Below are positions 25,314 through 33,583 of a stretch of 64,000 nt of DNA, piece after piece. Positions within the stretch are counted from its first letter, which is position 1, and each line of letters opens with the position of its first letter. Position numbers and translations under genes: made by a program. Source of the stretch: JAYODZ01 sp965660195 (lineage in GTDB: Bacteria > Pseudomonadota > Alphaproteobacteria > RS24); NCBI GenBank assembly GCA_965660195.1, contig CBFHZM010000001.1:9736-73735 (forward strand). Reading direction: 5' to 3'. Under the pieces are notes generated by a model. The model searched no databases. It was not told the origin of the DNA and saw only the letters and a program-made list of their open reading frames with translations.

Positions 25314-26653
25314 AATACTATGTTGGGAGTAAAAGCTTGGCCATTACCTCTATTTCGTCAAAACTTAAATTGCCTTGCGGCGTCACCGTTAAAAATCGTT
25401 TCTGTAAAGCGGCGATGACCGAGGGGTTGGCCTCGCCCGATAATTCAGCAACCGCACAACATGCGCAGCTTTATGCGAAATGGGCTCAGGGAGGTTCTGG
25501 AATTTTGCTGACAGGCAATGTCCAAGTCGACCATCGTTATCTTGAGCGCCCCGGTAATGTTGTAATCGAGGGGCGGCAGTCAAAAGAGCAAAAAGATGCA
25601 TTGCGCGCTTGGGCCAAGGCTGGAACACAAAATGATACGCATTTGTGGATGCAAATATCGCATGCTGGGCGGCAAACGCCGGCCGCAGTTAACCCTAACC
25701 CTGTTGGACCCTCAGATATCGGCCTAAAAATGCCGGGGGCGCAATTCGGGACGCCGCGGCCGCTGACCGAAAAAGAAATTCTAGATGTCATTAAACGCTT
25801 TGCGCATACCGCCAAGATAGCCCGCGAAACTGGTTTTACGGGCGTGCAAATTCATGCCGCGCATGGCTATTTGATTTCAGAGTTTTTATCACCCGATTTG
25901 AATACCCGTACCGATGATTGGGGTGGTTCGCTCGAAAATCGGGCGCGTCTTTTGCTTGAAGTTGTTCGAGCCGTTCGTCAGGCCGTCGGCGCCGACTTCC
26001 CGATTTCGGTAAAATTGAATTCAGCCGATTTTCAACGCGGAGGATTTTCGCACGAGGATGCAGTTGAGGTGGCCCGTTGGTTGAATAAAGAAAAAATCGA
26101 TCTACTGGAAGTTTCGGGCGGCACTTATGAGCAGCCGAAGCTCGTGGGTCTCGACAATATGACAGTCAACCCCGACCGCGCCGAACAGCGCCGCGAAAGC
26201 ACCATTGCGAGAGAGGCCTATTTCTTGGATTACGCCCGCGATATTCGGGCGGTGATGAAAAAACCTCTTATGGTCACGGGGGGCTTTCGGACCGTTGCCG
26301 GCATGTCCGCTGCGCTCGAAGCAAAAGCCTGTGACGTTATTGGTATTGGTCGGCCGCTCTGTGCCGATACCGATATTATCAATAAATTGCTGTCCGGGGC
26401 GTTGAGCGAAGCACCGAGTTGGGAGAAGAATTTGCGCATTGGGCCAGGCTGGCTCGGGCCTAATTCGCCGTTCCGCATGATGACGGCCTTTAATGGCTGG
26501 GGACAGCAAGGGTGGTTCTGTATGAATATTCTCAATATTGGGCGACATGGGGCGCCTGATCCCTCAATGGGAGTTTTAAAGGCGCTTCGTCTATATTTGA
26601 AAAATGAAGAAGCCGCGGCTGCTGCCTATAACGCCTATCGCTCTGCGCAATAG
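25310..26653 (+). CDS. NADH:flavin oxidoreductase, old yellow enzyme family
   Basis: This 447-residue FMN-dependent TIM-barrel protein has the OYE signatures NRFCKAAMTEGLASPDN, the QISHAGRQ block, QIHAAHGYLISEFLSP (active-site His pair region), DDWGGSLENRARLLLEVVRAVR and FRTVAGMSAALEAKACDVIGIGRPL. The length exceeds the 350-370 residues of core OYEs, with a C-terminal addition of about 60-70 residues. There is no FeS cluster or second flavin domain as in 2,4-dienoyl-CoA reductase. It probably reduces activated C=C bonds with NAD(P)H; the substrate is unknown. The ATG at 25310 overlaps a short upstream frame. A TTG at 25337 with GGGAG upstream is an alternative start. Confidence 0.88.
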   Translation: MKYYVGSKSLAITSISSKLKLPCGVTVKNRFCKAAMTEGLASPDNSATAQHAQLYAKWAQGGSGILLTGNVQVDHRYLERPGNVVIEGRQSKEQKDALRAWAKAGTQNDTHLWMQISHAGRQTPAAVNPNPVGPSDIGLKMPGAQFGTPRPLTEKEILDVIKRFAHTAKIARETGFTGVQIHAAHGYLISEFLSPDLNTRTDDWGGSLENRARLLLEVVRAVRQAVGADFPISVKLNSADFQRGGFSHEDAVEVARWLNKEKIDLLEVSGGTYEQPKLVGLDNMTVNPDRAEQRRESTIAREAYFLDYARDIRAVMKKPLMVTGGFRTVAGMSAALEAKACDVIGIGRPLCADTDIINKLLSGALSEAPSWEKNLRIGPGWLGPNSPFRMMTAFNGWGQQGWFCMNILNIGRHGAPDPSMGVLKALRLYLKNEEAAAAAYNAYRSAQ

Positions 26654-26660
26654 TTAAAAA

Positions 26661-26687
26661 AAAGGCCGGGACAAGCCCGGCCTTTTT
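26661..26687. terminator. Bidirectional terminator between old yellow enzyme gene and glnA
   Basis: GGCCGGG and CCCGGCC arms (26664-26670 and 26676-26682) enclose ACAAG, with a run of A before and five T after. It can terminate both convergent genes. Confidence 0.93.
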
Positions 26688-26701
26688 ATCTGGTTAAGCT
26701 G

Positions 26702-28111
26702 TCAGACGCTGTAATACATGTCGAACTCAACCGGATGCGGTGTGTGCTCGAAGCGGTAAACTTCTTGCCATTTCAGCTCGATATAGGCGTCGATTTGGTC
26801 GTCATCCATGACCCCGCCTTTTTTCAAGAATTCACGGTCGGCATCGAGGGCTTCGAGCGCTTCACGCAGTGAACCACAGACTTGCGGAACGTTTTTCAGC
26901 TCCTCTGGTGGCAGCTCGTAAAGGTCTTTGTCCATCGAGGGGCCTGGATCGATCTTATTCTCGATGCCGTCCAAACCAGCCATCAACATTGCTGTGAAGG
27001 CGAGATAAGGGTTGGCTGTCGGATCGGGGAAGCGAACCTCAACGCGCTTAGCTTTCGGCGATGTCGAATAAGGAATACGACATGAAGCTGAGCGGTTGCG
27101 CGATGAATAAGCCAACAGAACGGGGGCCTCAAAGCCAGGGATCAACCGTTTGTAAGAGTTGGTCGATGGGTTGGTGAGGGCGTTAATAGCTTTGGCATGT
27201 TTGATCACGCCGCCAATGTAGTAGAGGCACTCTTGCGACAGGCCGGCATACTTGTCACCTGCGAAAAGCGGCTTACCGTCTTTCCAGATTGATTGGTGCA
27301 CATGCATACCTGAGCCGTTATCGCCAGCAACTGGTTTCGGCATGAAGGTTGCGGTTTTGCCATAAGCATGTGCCACGTTGTGGATCACATATTTATACAT
27401 CTGAATAGCGTCACCCATTGAGGTAAGGGAGCCGAATTTCAGACCCAATTCATGCTGGGCAGAGGCGACCTCGTGGTGATGCTTTTCGACATTAAGGCCG
27501 ATTTCACGCATCACGGAGAGCATTTCGCCGCGAATATCTTGACCGCTATCAACAGGGTTTACAGGGAAGTAGCCGCCTTTGGTGCGAGGACGGTGACCCA
27601 TATTGCCGACTTCATATTCGGTAGCGCTGTTGGACGGCAGCTCAACGCTGTCGAGAAGGAAACCCGTGCTATAGGGGTCAGTCGAGAAACGAACGTCATC
27701 AAATATGAAAAATTCTGCTTCGGGGCCAATGAAGACGGAATCACCAATGCCGGTTGATTTCAGATAAGCCTCAGCGCGCAAAGCAGTCGAGCGCGGGTCG
27801 CGATTATAAGGTTCGCCTGAGGCCGGATCTAGAATGTCGCAAAATAGCGTCAGGGTCGGTTCGGCGTAGAACGGATCCATTGATACTGTTGACGGATCGG
27901 GCATCAAAATCATGTCGGACTCGTTAATAGCTTTCCAGCCGGCGATTGAGGAGCCATCGAACATCGTTCCCTCGGCGAAGAAGTCTTCGTCCACGAGCGA
28001 CTGATCGAGTGTTAAGTGTTGCATTTTCCCGCGCGGGTCTGTGAAGCGAAGGTCAACATAGTTAATCCCTTCGTCTTTGATTTTTTTCAGAATTGAAGAA
28101 GCGTCTGACAT
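26702..28111 (-). CDS. glnA: Glutamine synthetase type I
   Basis: This 469-residue GSI-beta-type glutamine synthetase has MFDGSSIAGWK near residue 50, the metal/ATP residues in GPEAEFFIFDDV and NGSGMHVHQS, and RNRSASCRIPY. The adenylylation tyrosine is Y398 in MDKDLYELPPEE, so control by GlnE is expected. It makes glutamine from glutamate and ammonia and is the centre of nitrogen assimilation. A GGAGAG site precedes the ATG. The gene starts 32 bases after the glnB stop, so the two form a glnBA operon under the sigma-54-like promoter upstream of glnB. A bidirectional terminator follows. Confidence 0.99.
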   Translation of the reverse strand: MSDASSILKKIKDEGINYVDLRFTDPRGKMQHLTLDQSLVDEDFFAEGTMFDGSSIAGWKAINESDMILMPDPSTVSMDPFYAEPTLTLFCDILDPASGEPYNRDPRSTALRAEAYLKSTGIGDSVFIGPEAEFFIFDDVRFSTDPYSTGFLLDSVELPSNSATEYEVGNMGHRPRTKGGYFPVNPVDSGQDIRGEMLSVMREIGLNVEKHHHEVASAQHELGLKFGSLTSMGDAIQMYKYVIHNVAHAYGKTATFMPKPVAGDNGSGMHVHQSIWKDGKPLFAGDKYAGLSQECLYYIGGVIKHAKAINALTNPSTNSYKRLIPGFEAPVLLAYSSRNRSASCRIPYSTSPKAKRVEVRFPDPTANPYLAFTAMLMAGLDGIENKIDPGPSMDKDLYELPPEELKNVPQVCGSLREALEALDADREFLKKGGVMDDDQIDAYIELKWQEVYRFEHTPHPVEFDMYYSV

Positions 28112-28143
28112 AATTCTCTCCAGTTAAAACAATAAAAATTAAA

Positions 28144-28482
28144 TTAGATGGCGTCGTCGCCGGTTTCGCCGGTCCGGATTCGAATGGCTTGATCAATGGT
28201 GGAGACGAAAATCTTACCATCGCCAATCCGCCCGGTTTGCGCCGATGACTGAATGGCTTCAATGGCTTTATCAGCCATATCATCCGTCACCACCAGCTCG
28301 AGCTTCACCTTGGGTAGGAAGTCGACAACATATTCAGCACCCCGGTATAATTCGGTATGCCCTTTTTGTCGCCCAAATCCTTTTGCCTCCAAAACAGTGA
28401 TACCTTGAAGGCCAGCTTCTTGGAGAGCATCTTTGACCTCATCCAATTTGAAAGGCTTGATAATGGCCTCTATTTTTTTCAT
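28144..28482 (-). CDS. glnB: Nitrogen regulatory protein P-II (GlnB)
   Basis: This 112-residue P-II protein carries the T-loop with the uridylylation tyrosine Y51 in ELYRGAEYVVDFLPK. It also has the family signatures KGFGRQKGHTE and TGRIGDGKIFVS. P-II trimers sense 2-oxoglutarate, ATP/ADP and glutamine (through GlnD uridylylation) and control GlnE and NtrB. The position immediately upstream of glnA and the ending RIRTGETGDDAI support glnB rather than the amtB-linked glnK. The 5' region contains a sigma-54-type element at 28592-28607. Confidence 0.97.
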   Translation of the reverse strand: MKKIEAIIKPFKLDEVKDALQEAGLQGITVLEAKGFGRQKGHTELYRGAEYVVDFLPKVKLELVVTDDMADKAIEAIQSSAQTGRIGDGKIFVSTIDQAIRIRTGETGDDAI

Positions 28483-28591
28483 GCGTTTCTACCTCCATAC
28501 AAACAATGAACAAGGCCGTCTCAGGAACCGATTAAGTCCGAGCGGTCTTAAAAGATCTCACGCCTCGACCAACCATTGTCAGTCGAATTTA

Positions 28592-28607
28592 TACAGGGAC
28601 CGTGCCA
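28592..28607 (-). promoter_or_regulatory. glnBA: Sigma-54-type promoter candidate for glnBA
   Basis: The minus strand reads TGGCACG-GTCC-CTGTA. The -24 half is a perfect TGGCACG, and the -12 half has the right spacing, but the usual GC is GT. It lies about 110 bases upstream of the glnB ATG, giving a leader near 98 bases. A GGCGT/ACGCC palindrome with ATGCAT centre (28686-28703), about 95 bases further upstream, is placed like an enhancer but does not match the NtrC consensus. Confidence 0.5.
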
Positions 28608-28685
28608 ACTTTTACGACATCTAACCTCTGACGCTTATGCGGCTGACCTGTCAATTTTTGAGGTGGAGTCAACGCTCTCATGGGA

Positions 28686-28703
28686 GGCGTCATGCATCAC
28701 GCC
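28686..28703. promoter_or_regulatory. Near-perfect 18-base palindrome upstream of the glnB promoter
   Basis: GGCGT and ACGCC arms flank C-ATGCAT-C, so 16 of 18 bases are symmetric. It sits between the sigma-54-like element and the three inverted repeats nearer the thiolase-like gene. The protein that binds it is unknown. Confidence 0.4.
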
Positions 28704-28736
28704 GCCGTTAGGTCTGAGAGATATTCTCCAAAAAAC

Positions 28737-28798
28737 TAGGCGTGCCTAATATTTAATCAAGTTGATTAAATATTGAGCAAACACAGATCTTGTGTTTG
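28737..28798. promoter_or_regulatory. Array of three inverted repeats (operator-like) in the glnB/thiolase-like divergent region
   Basis: The first repeat is TAGGC-GT-GCCTA (28737-28748). It abuts a perfect 13-bp repeat AATATTTAATCAA-G-TTGATTAAATATT (28748-28774). The third is CAAACACA-GATCT-TGTGTTTG (28778-28798). The array ends 80 bases upstream of the GTG start of the thiolase-like gene. Perfect symmetry and spacing look like operators for dimeric repressors, with the 27-base element the strongest. The remainder of the 396-base gap (28483-28878) holds the glnB promoter and no evident gene. Confidence 0.6.
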
Positions 28799-28878
28799 TT
28801 GGCTTCGGAATTTAAACCAGTAGCAATCAGTCTCACCTTAATAACAGGTGTGAGCATTTATAACTGAGGGAGCCCAGT

Positions 28879-30426
28879 GTGCACGAGAATTTAGAGCAAA
28901 ATACGCCGATACTGGTCGGTGCTGGTATGGTGGTGCAGAAGGAGAAAGACCTGAGCAAGGCGCGATCACCGCTCGATTTATTGGTTGCCGCCGCACAAAA
29001 TGCATTGCAGGACACGGGGTTAGGGCAGGGGCTTCTGGCTCATATCGATGCTGTTGCGGGTTTGCGCTTCATTACCGACTCTCCCGAGGCGCGCGGTTTA
29101 CCCTTCGGACAATATCCAAACCCAGGCCGTAGTGTGGCCAATCGACTTGGATTTATCCCACGGCACTGCTTCTATGCTCCGACGGGCGGTAACACGCCAC
29201 AATTCATGATCAATGATATGGCTGAGCGCATACATAATGGCGACGTTGAGACCGTTCTGCTGGTGGGCGGCGAGGGGCTTGCCAGCGTTATGCGAGCGGT
29301 CGCCACGGGCGTCGATAAATCTGATTGGAATGATGCGCCCGATGGTGATTGCACGGGGTACGGGGTCGACAAGGGTGGTGTATCACCAACTGAGCAGGCG
29401 CATGGTATGTCGTTTCCAGTCAACACCTATCCGCTTCTAGAAAACGCTTTGCGTGGCGCGCTCGGACGTGATGTCGCCAGCCACGCGCAGAGCATGGGCG
29501 CTTTGATGGAGCACTTTACGCAAGTGGCGGCGCAGCACCCGATGAGCTGGTTTCCCGTAGCCCGAAGCGCCGAGGAACTGATCACTGTCTCGGATCATAA
29601 TCGCTGGGTCGGTTCTCCATATCCGAAATATTTGAACTCGGTCATTCAGGTTGACCAAGCTGCTGCTGTGATTTTAACCTCGGTCGGCAAGGCTCGAGAA
29701 ATGGGAATTGACCCCGCTTTATGGGTGTTCTTACATGGATGCGCCGATGCCAATGAGACTTGGCATGTTTCGGAGCGGCAAGATTTGCATCGTTCTTACG
29801 CAATTAATTATATGACCGAAGCGGCTCTCAATATGGCGGGTTGGACGGCGGACGAGATTGACTTTTTTGATCTCTATTCCTGTTTTCCCGTCGCTGTTGA
29901 GGTCGCTTGTCGCGAGATCGGGCTGTCAGAGCAAGATCCGCGCGGTCTCACAGTTACTGGCGGCTTGCCGTATTTCGGCGGCGCCGGAAATTGTTATACC
30001 TTGCTGTCCGTCGCCACGATGATGCAAAAACTGCGGGCAGCGCCTGGGCGCAAAGGCTTGTGTACGGGCAATGGTTGGTATCTGACGAAGCATTCAATCG
30101 GCCTTTACTCAGCAGCGGCGCCTAGCCAAGCTTGGACAGCACCCACGAGCAGAGCGGTACAAAAGCGGATTGACGATCTGCCGAAACGCACCGTTGACGC
30201 GGCACCTAATGGGACCGCTCACATCGACACTTACAGCGTCATCCACCCTGCTGGTAAACCTAGAGTTGGACTGGTTATTGGCACGCTGGAGGCAAGTAAT
30301 GCGCGGTTCGTGGCGCATGTCGCCGATGAAAACGGGGTGCTCGATGCTATGCTACAAGACGAGTTCCTGGGTAAAAAAGGCCATGTTGTGGCCGGTGAGG
30401 TGAATTATTTCACACCAGAAGGCTAA
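28879..30426 (+). CDS. Thiolase-like protein (TLP1/SCP2-thiolase-like), lacking the thiolase nucleophile
   Basis: This 515-residue thiolase-fold protein includes the acetyl-CoA acetyltransferase-like core (PILVGAGMVVQKEKD, FFDLYSCFPVAVEVACREIG, LTVTGGLPYFGGAGN). It also has a C-terminal addition after about residue 420 resembling the TLP1 additional domain. The segment that should bear the reactive cysteine reads YAPTGGNTPQ (99-108), and the C-terminal GHP and CxGGG motifs are replaced (GAGNCYTLL, CTGNGWYLTKHS). So it is unlikely to be a normal thiolase; CoA binding or another lipid role is possible. The start is GTG with GAGGGAG upstream. The SixA-like gene follows after three bases. Confidence 0.8.
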   Translation: MHENLEQNTPILVGAGMVVQKEKDLSKARSPLDLLVAAAQNALQDTGLGQGLLAHIDAVAGLRFITDSPEARGLPFGQYPNPGRSVANRLGFIPRHCFYAPTGGNTPQFMINDMAERIHNGDVETVLLVGGEGLASVMRAVATGVDKSDWNDAPDGDCTGYGVDKGGVSPTEQAHGMSFPVNTYPLLENALRGALGRDVASHAQSMGALMEHFTQVAAQHPMSWFPVARSAEELITVSDHNRWVGSPYPKYLNSVIQVDQAAAVILTSVGKAREMGIDPALWVFLHGCADANETWHVSERQDLHRSYAINYMTEAALNMAGWTADEIDFFDLYSCFPVAVEVACREIGLSEQDPRGLTVTGGLPYFGGAGNCYTLLSVATMMQKLRAAPGRKGLCTGNGWYLTKHSIGLYSAAAPSQAWTAPTSRAVQKRIDDLPKRTVDAAPNGTAHIDTYSVIHPAGKPRVGLVIGTLEASNARFVAHVADENGVLDAMLQDEFLGKKGHVVAGEVNYFTPEG

Positions 30427-30429
30427 ATC

Positions 30430-31014
30430 ATGACAACACGACGTATCTTTATGATCCGCCACGGCAAGGCGGCCGCGGGCTGGGGACAAGACGCCGACCC
30501 GCCACTTGATGCAACGGGTCGCGACCAAGCCATCGCTATGGTCGAGGCGTTGCAAAATTTGGTTAGCGGGCCGCTGCCCATTTTGACAAGCCCTCTCAGG
30601 CGCTGTCAGGAAACAGCCGTGCCTTTGGCGCAGGCCTGGCAGACGCATCCGCGCATCGAGCCTCGTTTGCGCGAGTTGCCATCGCCAATGTCAGATTTAT
30701 CTCTTCGGGTCGAGTGGTTACGCCGGGTTATGCGGGGGGATTGGCCGAGCCTAGAGAGCGATCCCGAGAGTGTGGGGACTGATTTCTTGGCGTGGCGCGA
30801 AGGTATTTTGTCATTGCTCACGCAAGATTTTACAACCGATATCGTCATGGTCTCGCATTTTATCGCCATCAATGTCGCGCATGGTGCGGCCGCGGGGCAT
30901 AACCGCGTGGTGGGCTTTCAGCCCGATAATTGCTCAATTACGATTTTCGAAACCGATGGAACGCGTTTATCCTGCATTGCGACGGGCGTTGAGGCCGAAA
31001 CGAAAGTCAATTAA
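30430..31014 (+). CDS. SixA-like histidine phosphatase (phosphoglycerate mutase superfamily)
   Basis: This 194-residue protein has the RHG motif at residues 10-12 (FMIRHGKA), an arginine pair in SPLRRCQET (about 54-62) and the second catalytic histidine H143 in MVSHFIAIN. These residues make it a potentially active phosphohistidine-type phosphatase. The substrate (protein phosphohistidine as for SixA, or a small phosphate ester) cannot be deduced. The gene begins three bases after the thiolase-like stop, so the two are cotranscribed. The functional connection is unclear. Confidence 0.8.
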   Translation: MTTRRIFMIRHGKAAAGWGQDADPPLDATGRDQAIAMVEALQNLVSGPLPILTSPLRRCQETAVPLAQAWQTHPRIEPRLRELPSPMSDLSLRVEWLRRVMRGDWPSLESDPESVGTDFLAWREGILSLLTQDFTTDIVMVSHFIAINVAHGAAAGHNRVVGFQPDNCSITIFETDGTRLSCIATGVEAETKVN

Positions 31015-31138
31015 GTGGTGGAGGTCTGCTGTTAAATGGGTGAGAGAAAATCTATTGCCTACTTAACAGGGTATAGCTTTTGCAACGCGAGCCTGCTATA
31101 GGCTAATCAAATTTTAAGGATCAGTCGCTTAAACCAGA

Positions 31139-31223
31139 GCGGGCGTGGCGGAATTGGTAGACGCGCTAGATTTAGGTTCTAGTGTCTTACGGCGTGGGGG
31201 TTCAAGTCCCTCCGCCCGCACCA
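31139..31223 (+). tRNA. tRNA-Leu (anticodon UAG)
   Basis: An 85-nt tRNA with acceptor arms GCGGGCG and CGCCCGC, an anticodon stem CTAGA/TCTAG around the loop TTTAGGT (anticodon TAG), a long class II variable arm, a TTCAAGT T-loop and an encoded CCA. A weak promoter, TTGCAA-N18-TAATCA (31080-31109), lies upstream. tig follows 40 bases later. Confidence 0.97.
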
Positions 31224-31262
31224 GGTTAGGCAGTGATTGAGGCGCAGCACAAGAGAGGAATT

Positions 31263-32774
31263 ATGCAAGTCAAAGAAACAAAATCAGACGGTTTGGCACG
31301 GGTGCTCGAAGTGACCATCTCCGCGCAAGATCTTGACGCGCGCATGTCTACACGTTTGGACGAAATCAAAGGTCAAGTTCAGCTCAAAGGGTTTCGGCCA
31401 GGGAAAGTGCCAGCCGACCACTTGCGCAAAACTTATGGTCAGCAGGTCATGTCAGAAATCGTGCAACAAGTGGTTGGCGAGTCCAGCCAGAAAGCTCTGA
31501 CAGATCGCAATGAGCGTCCAGCGCTGCAGCCTGATATCAGCCTTGTTGGAGAAGCCGAGCAAATTTTGGCGGGGAAGGCGGATCTTGTTTACGAAATGAG
31601 TTTCGAGATCATTCCTGAGATTAAACTCACGGACTTCTCAAAACTAGAATTGGTACGCCCCGTTGCCAAGGTGACCGTGGAGCAGGTGCAAGACTCGTTG
31701 TCGCGTCTTGCGAGTTCGCGCCAAACTTTCGCCGCCAAGGATGCCAAAGAAAAAGCAAAATCCGGCGATCAGGTGAAGATAGACTTCATCGGCCGCATCG
31801 ATGGCGAAGCTTTTGACGGTGGTACGGCTGAAGGTGTTAATTTGGTGCTTGGCTCTGGGCAGTTTATCCCAGGCTTTGAGGAGCAATTAGAGGGTAGTAA
31901 AGCTGGCGACGCGCTGGACGTGAAAGTGACTTTCCCTGAAGATTACGGTAGCGAAGCTCTGGCTGGTAAAGAAGCTGTATTCGAGTGCAAGGTGCATGAA
32001 GTCAGCGCCCCGAGCGAAACCGCTATTGACGATGACTTTGCCACTAGCCTCGGTATGGAAAATCTCGACAAGCTCAAGGAAGCGATCGAGGAACAAATTC
32101 AGCGGGACTATGGTCAAATGTCGCGCACGCATCTGAAAAAAGCTCTGCTAGACGCTTTGGATGCGACGCATGATTTTGAATTGCCGCCCGGTATGGTCAA
32201 TCTCGAGTTTGATCAAATTTGGCATCAATTTGAACATGAGCTTGAGCATCAAAATAAGAAAATTGAAGACCTCGACGAAGATGAAGAGAGCCTCCGCGCC
32301 GAGTATCGCGGCATAGCCGAACGCCGCGTTCGCACTGGACTCGTCTTGGCTGAAGTTGGAACGCAAAATAAAATTGAAGTGACGCAAGAGGAAGTTAATC
32401 AAGCGCTGATGGAGCGTGTCCGCCAATTCCCGGGGCAGGAGCGGCAAGTCCTTGAATATTTCCAGAAAAACCCGGATGCCATGGCCCAAGTTCGAGCGCC
32501 AGTTTTCGAAGAGAAGGTCGTGGACTTTATCGTCGAGATGGCAAAGGTGACAGAAACGGAAGTGTCACTCGAGGATTTGATGCGCGATCCGGCCGAGGAG
32601 GCTGACGGGGAAGAGAAAAAGCCCGCTAAGAAAAAAGCCGCCGCCAAAAAACCAGCCGCAAAAAAAGCAGCGACTGACAAAGCTGATGATAAAAAGCCTG
32701 CGGCAAAAAAGACCCCGGCAAAGAAACCGGCTGCGAAAAAGGCAACTGCGTCGAAGTCAAAAAAGGCTGAATAA
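31263..32774 (+). CDS. tig: Trigger factor with long Lys/Ala-rich C-terminal tail
   Basis: This 503-residue ribosome-associated chaperone and peptidyl-prolyl isomerase has the ribosome-docking loop GFRPGKVP at 43-50. The FKBP-type PPIase domain (SGDQVKIDFIGRIDGEAFDGG) and the helical arms follow. From about residue 445 the protein continues as a repetitive KKPAKKKAAAKK-type tail of about 55 residues that resembles histone H1-like domains and is not in E. coli. The start is ATG at 31263 with AGAGAGGAATT upstream; in-frame codons before it are not conserved. Downstream order clpP-clpX-lon is the classical arrangement. Confidence 0.97.
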   Translation: MQVKETKSDGLARVLEVTISAQDLDARMSTRLDEIKGQVQLKGFRPGKVPADHLRKTYGQQVMSEIVQQVVGESSQKALTDRNERPALQPDISLVGEAEQILAGKADLVYEMSFEIIPEIKLTDFSKLELVRPVAKVTVEQVQDSLSRLASSRQTFAAKDAKEKAKSGDQVKIDFIGRIDGEAFDGGTAEGVNLVLGSGQFIPGFEEQLEGSKAGDALDVKVTFPEDYGSEALAGKEAVFECKVHEVSAPSETAIDDDFATSLGMENLDKLKEAIEEQIQRDYGQMSRTHLKKALLDALDATHDFELPPGMVNLEFDQIWHQFEHELEHQNKKIEDLDEDEESLRAEYRGIAERRVRTGLVLAEVGTQNKIEVTQEEVNQALMERVRQFPGQERQVLEYFQKNPDAMAQVRAPVFEEKVVDFIVEMAKVTETEVSLEDLMRDPAEEADGEEKKPAKKKAAAKKPAAKKAATDKADDKKPAAKKTPAKKPAAKKATASKSKKAE

Positions 32775-32792
32775 ACTTTCTATCTTTTCGGC

Positions 32793-32824
32793 CTTGGCAA
32801 TTTTGCCGACTTACACCACATTCA
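32793..32824 (+). promoter_or_regulatory. Heat-shock (RpoH) type promoter candidate for clpP
   Basis: CTTGGC (32793-32798) and CCACATTCA (32816-32824) are separated by 17 bases. They resemble CTTGAA-N-CCCCAT sigma-32 promoters and use the same CCACAT -10 core as the candidate upstream of lon. It lies about 40-70 bases before the clpP start. Confidence 0.4.
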
Positions 32825-32862
32825 GTGGATAAGAAGTATAATGGCGAAGAACGGAGTTTACG

Positions 32863-33501
32863 ATGTCTGATGTGATGGAAACCTATATGAGTACGCTAGT
32901 CCCAATGGTTGTTGAGCAAACAAGCCGTGGAGAGCGGGCTTATGATATTTATTCGCGCTTGCTTAAAGAGCGGGTGATTTTTGTCACGGGACCAATCGAA
33001 GATTATATGGCCAGCCTTATTACGGCGCAGTTGCTGTTTTTGGAGGCTGAGAACCCCAAAAAAGAAATATCAATGTATATCAATTCGCCGGGCGGCGTGG
33101 TGACGGCTGGCATGGCGATTTATGATACCATGCAATATATCCGCCCGCCCGTGTCGACCTTGTGCATTGGCCAAGCGGCCTCGATGGGCTCGCTGCTTCT
33201 GGCCGCCGGTGAGAAGGATATGCGGTTTGCCTTACCAAACGCTCGTATCATGGTGCATCAGCCCTCAGGCGGGTTTCAAGGGCAGGCCTCTGATATTGAG
33301 CGCCATGCGCAAGAAATTCTCGATATGCGGGCGCGCCTGAATAAAATCTATGTCAATCATACAGGCCAAACTTTAAGAAAAATTGAAGATGCGTTAGAGC
33401 GCGATACATTTATGACAGCCGATCAGGCTAAGGATTTTGGTCTGATCGATAAAGTTGTTACAGCGCGCGGCACGGATGATGCATCGAAAGACAAAGCATA
33501 G
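32863..33501 (+). CDS. clpP: ATP-dependent Clp protease proteolytic subunit
   Basis: This 212-residue serine protease has the triad visible as S107 (GQAASMGS), H132 (MVHQPSGG) and D181 (ERDTFMT). The INSPGGVVTAGMAIYDTM block forms the substrate-binding region. Tetradecamers associate with ClpX or ClpA, both encoded in this window, to degrade proteins. An ACGGAGTTTACG site precedes the ATG. A heat-shock-like promoter lies in the 88-base gap after tig, and clpX begins about 100 bases downstream. Confidence 0.99.
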   Translation: MSDVMETYMSTLVPMVVEQTSRGERAYDIYSRLLKERVIFVTGPIEDYMASLITAQLLFLEAENPKKEISMYINSPGGVVTAGMAIYDTMQYIRPPVSTLCIGQAASMGSLLLAAGEKDMRFALPNARIMVHQPSGGFQGQASDIERHAQEILDMRARLNKIYVNHTGQTLRKIEDALERDTFMTADQAKDFGLIDKVVTARGTDDASKDKA

Positions 33502-33583
33502 ACCTCGTTGATGGTGCGCCAATGACAAGGCTTGTCTAGGCGGTGCGAATTATGGTGTTATAAAAGTCCTGATTGAGTCGGCG

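Noticed and set aside
31029..31069. CTGTTAA/TTAACAG inverted repeat after the SixA-like gene
   Set aside because: Arms of 7 bp with a 27-base loop and no T-run are too weak to call a terminator.
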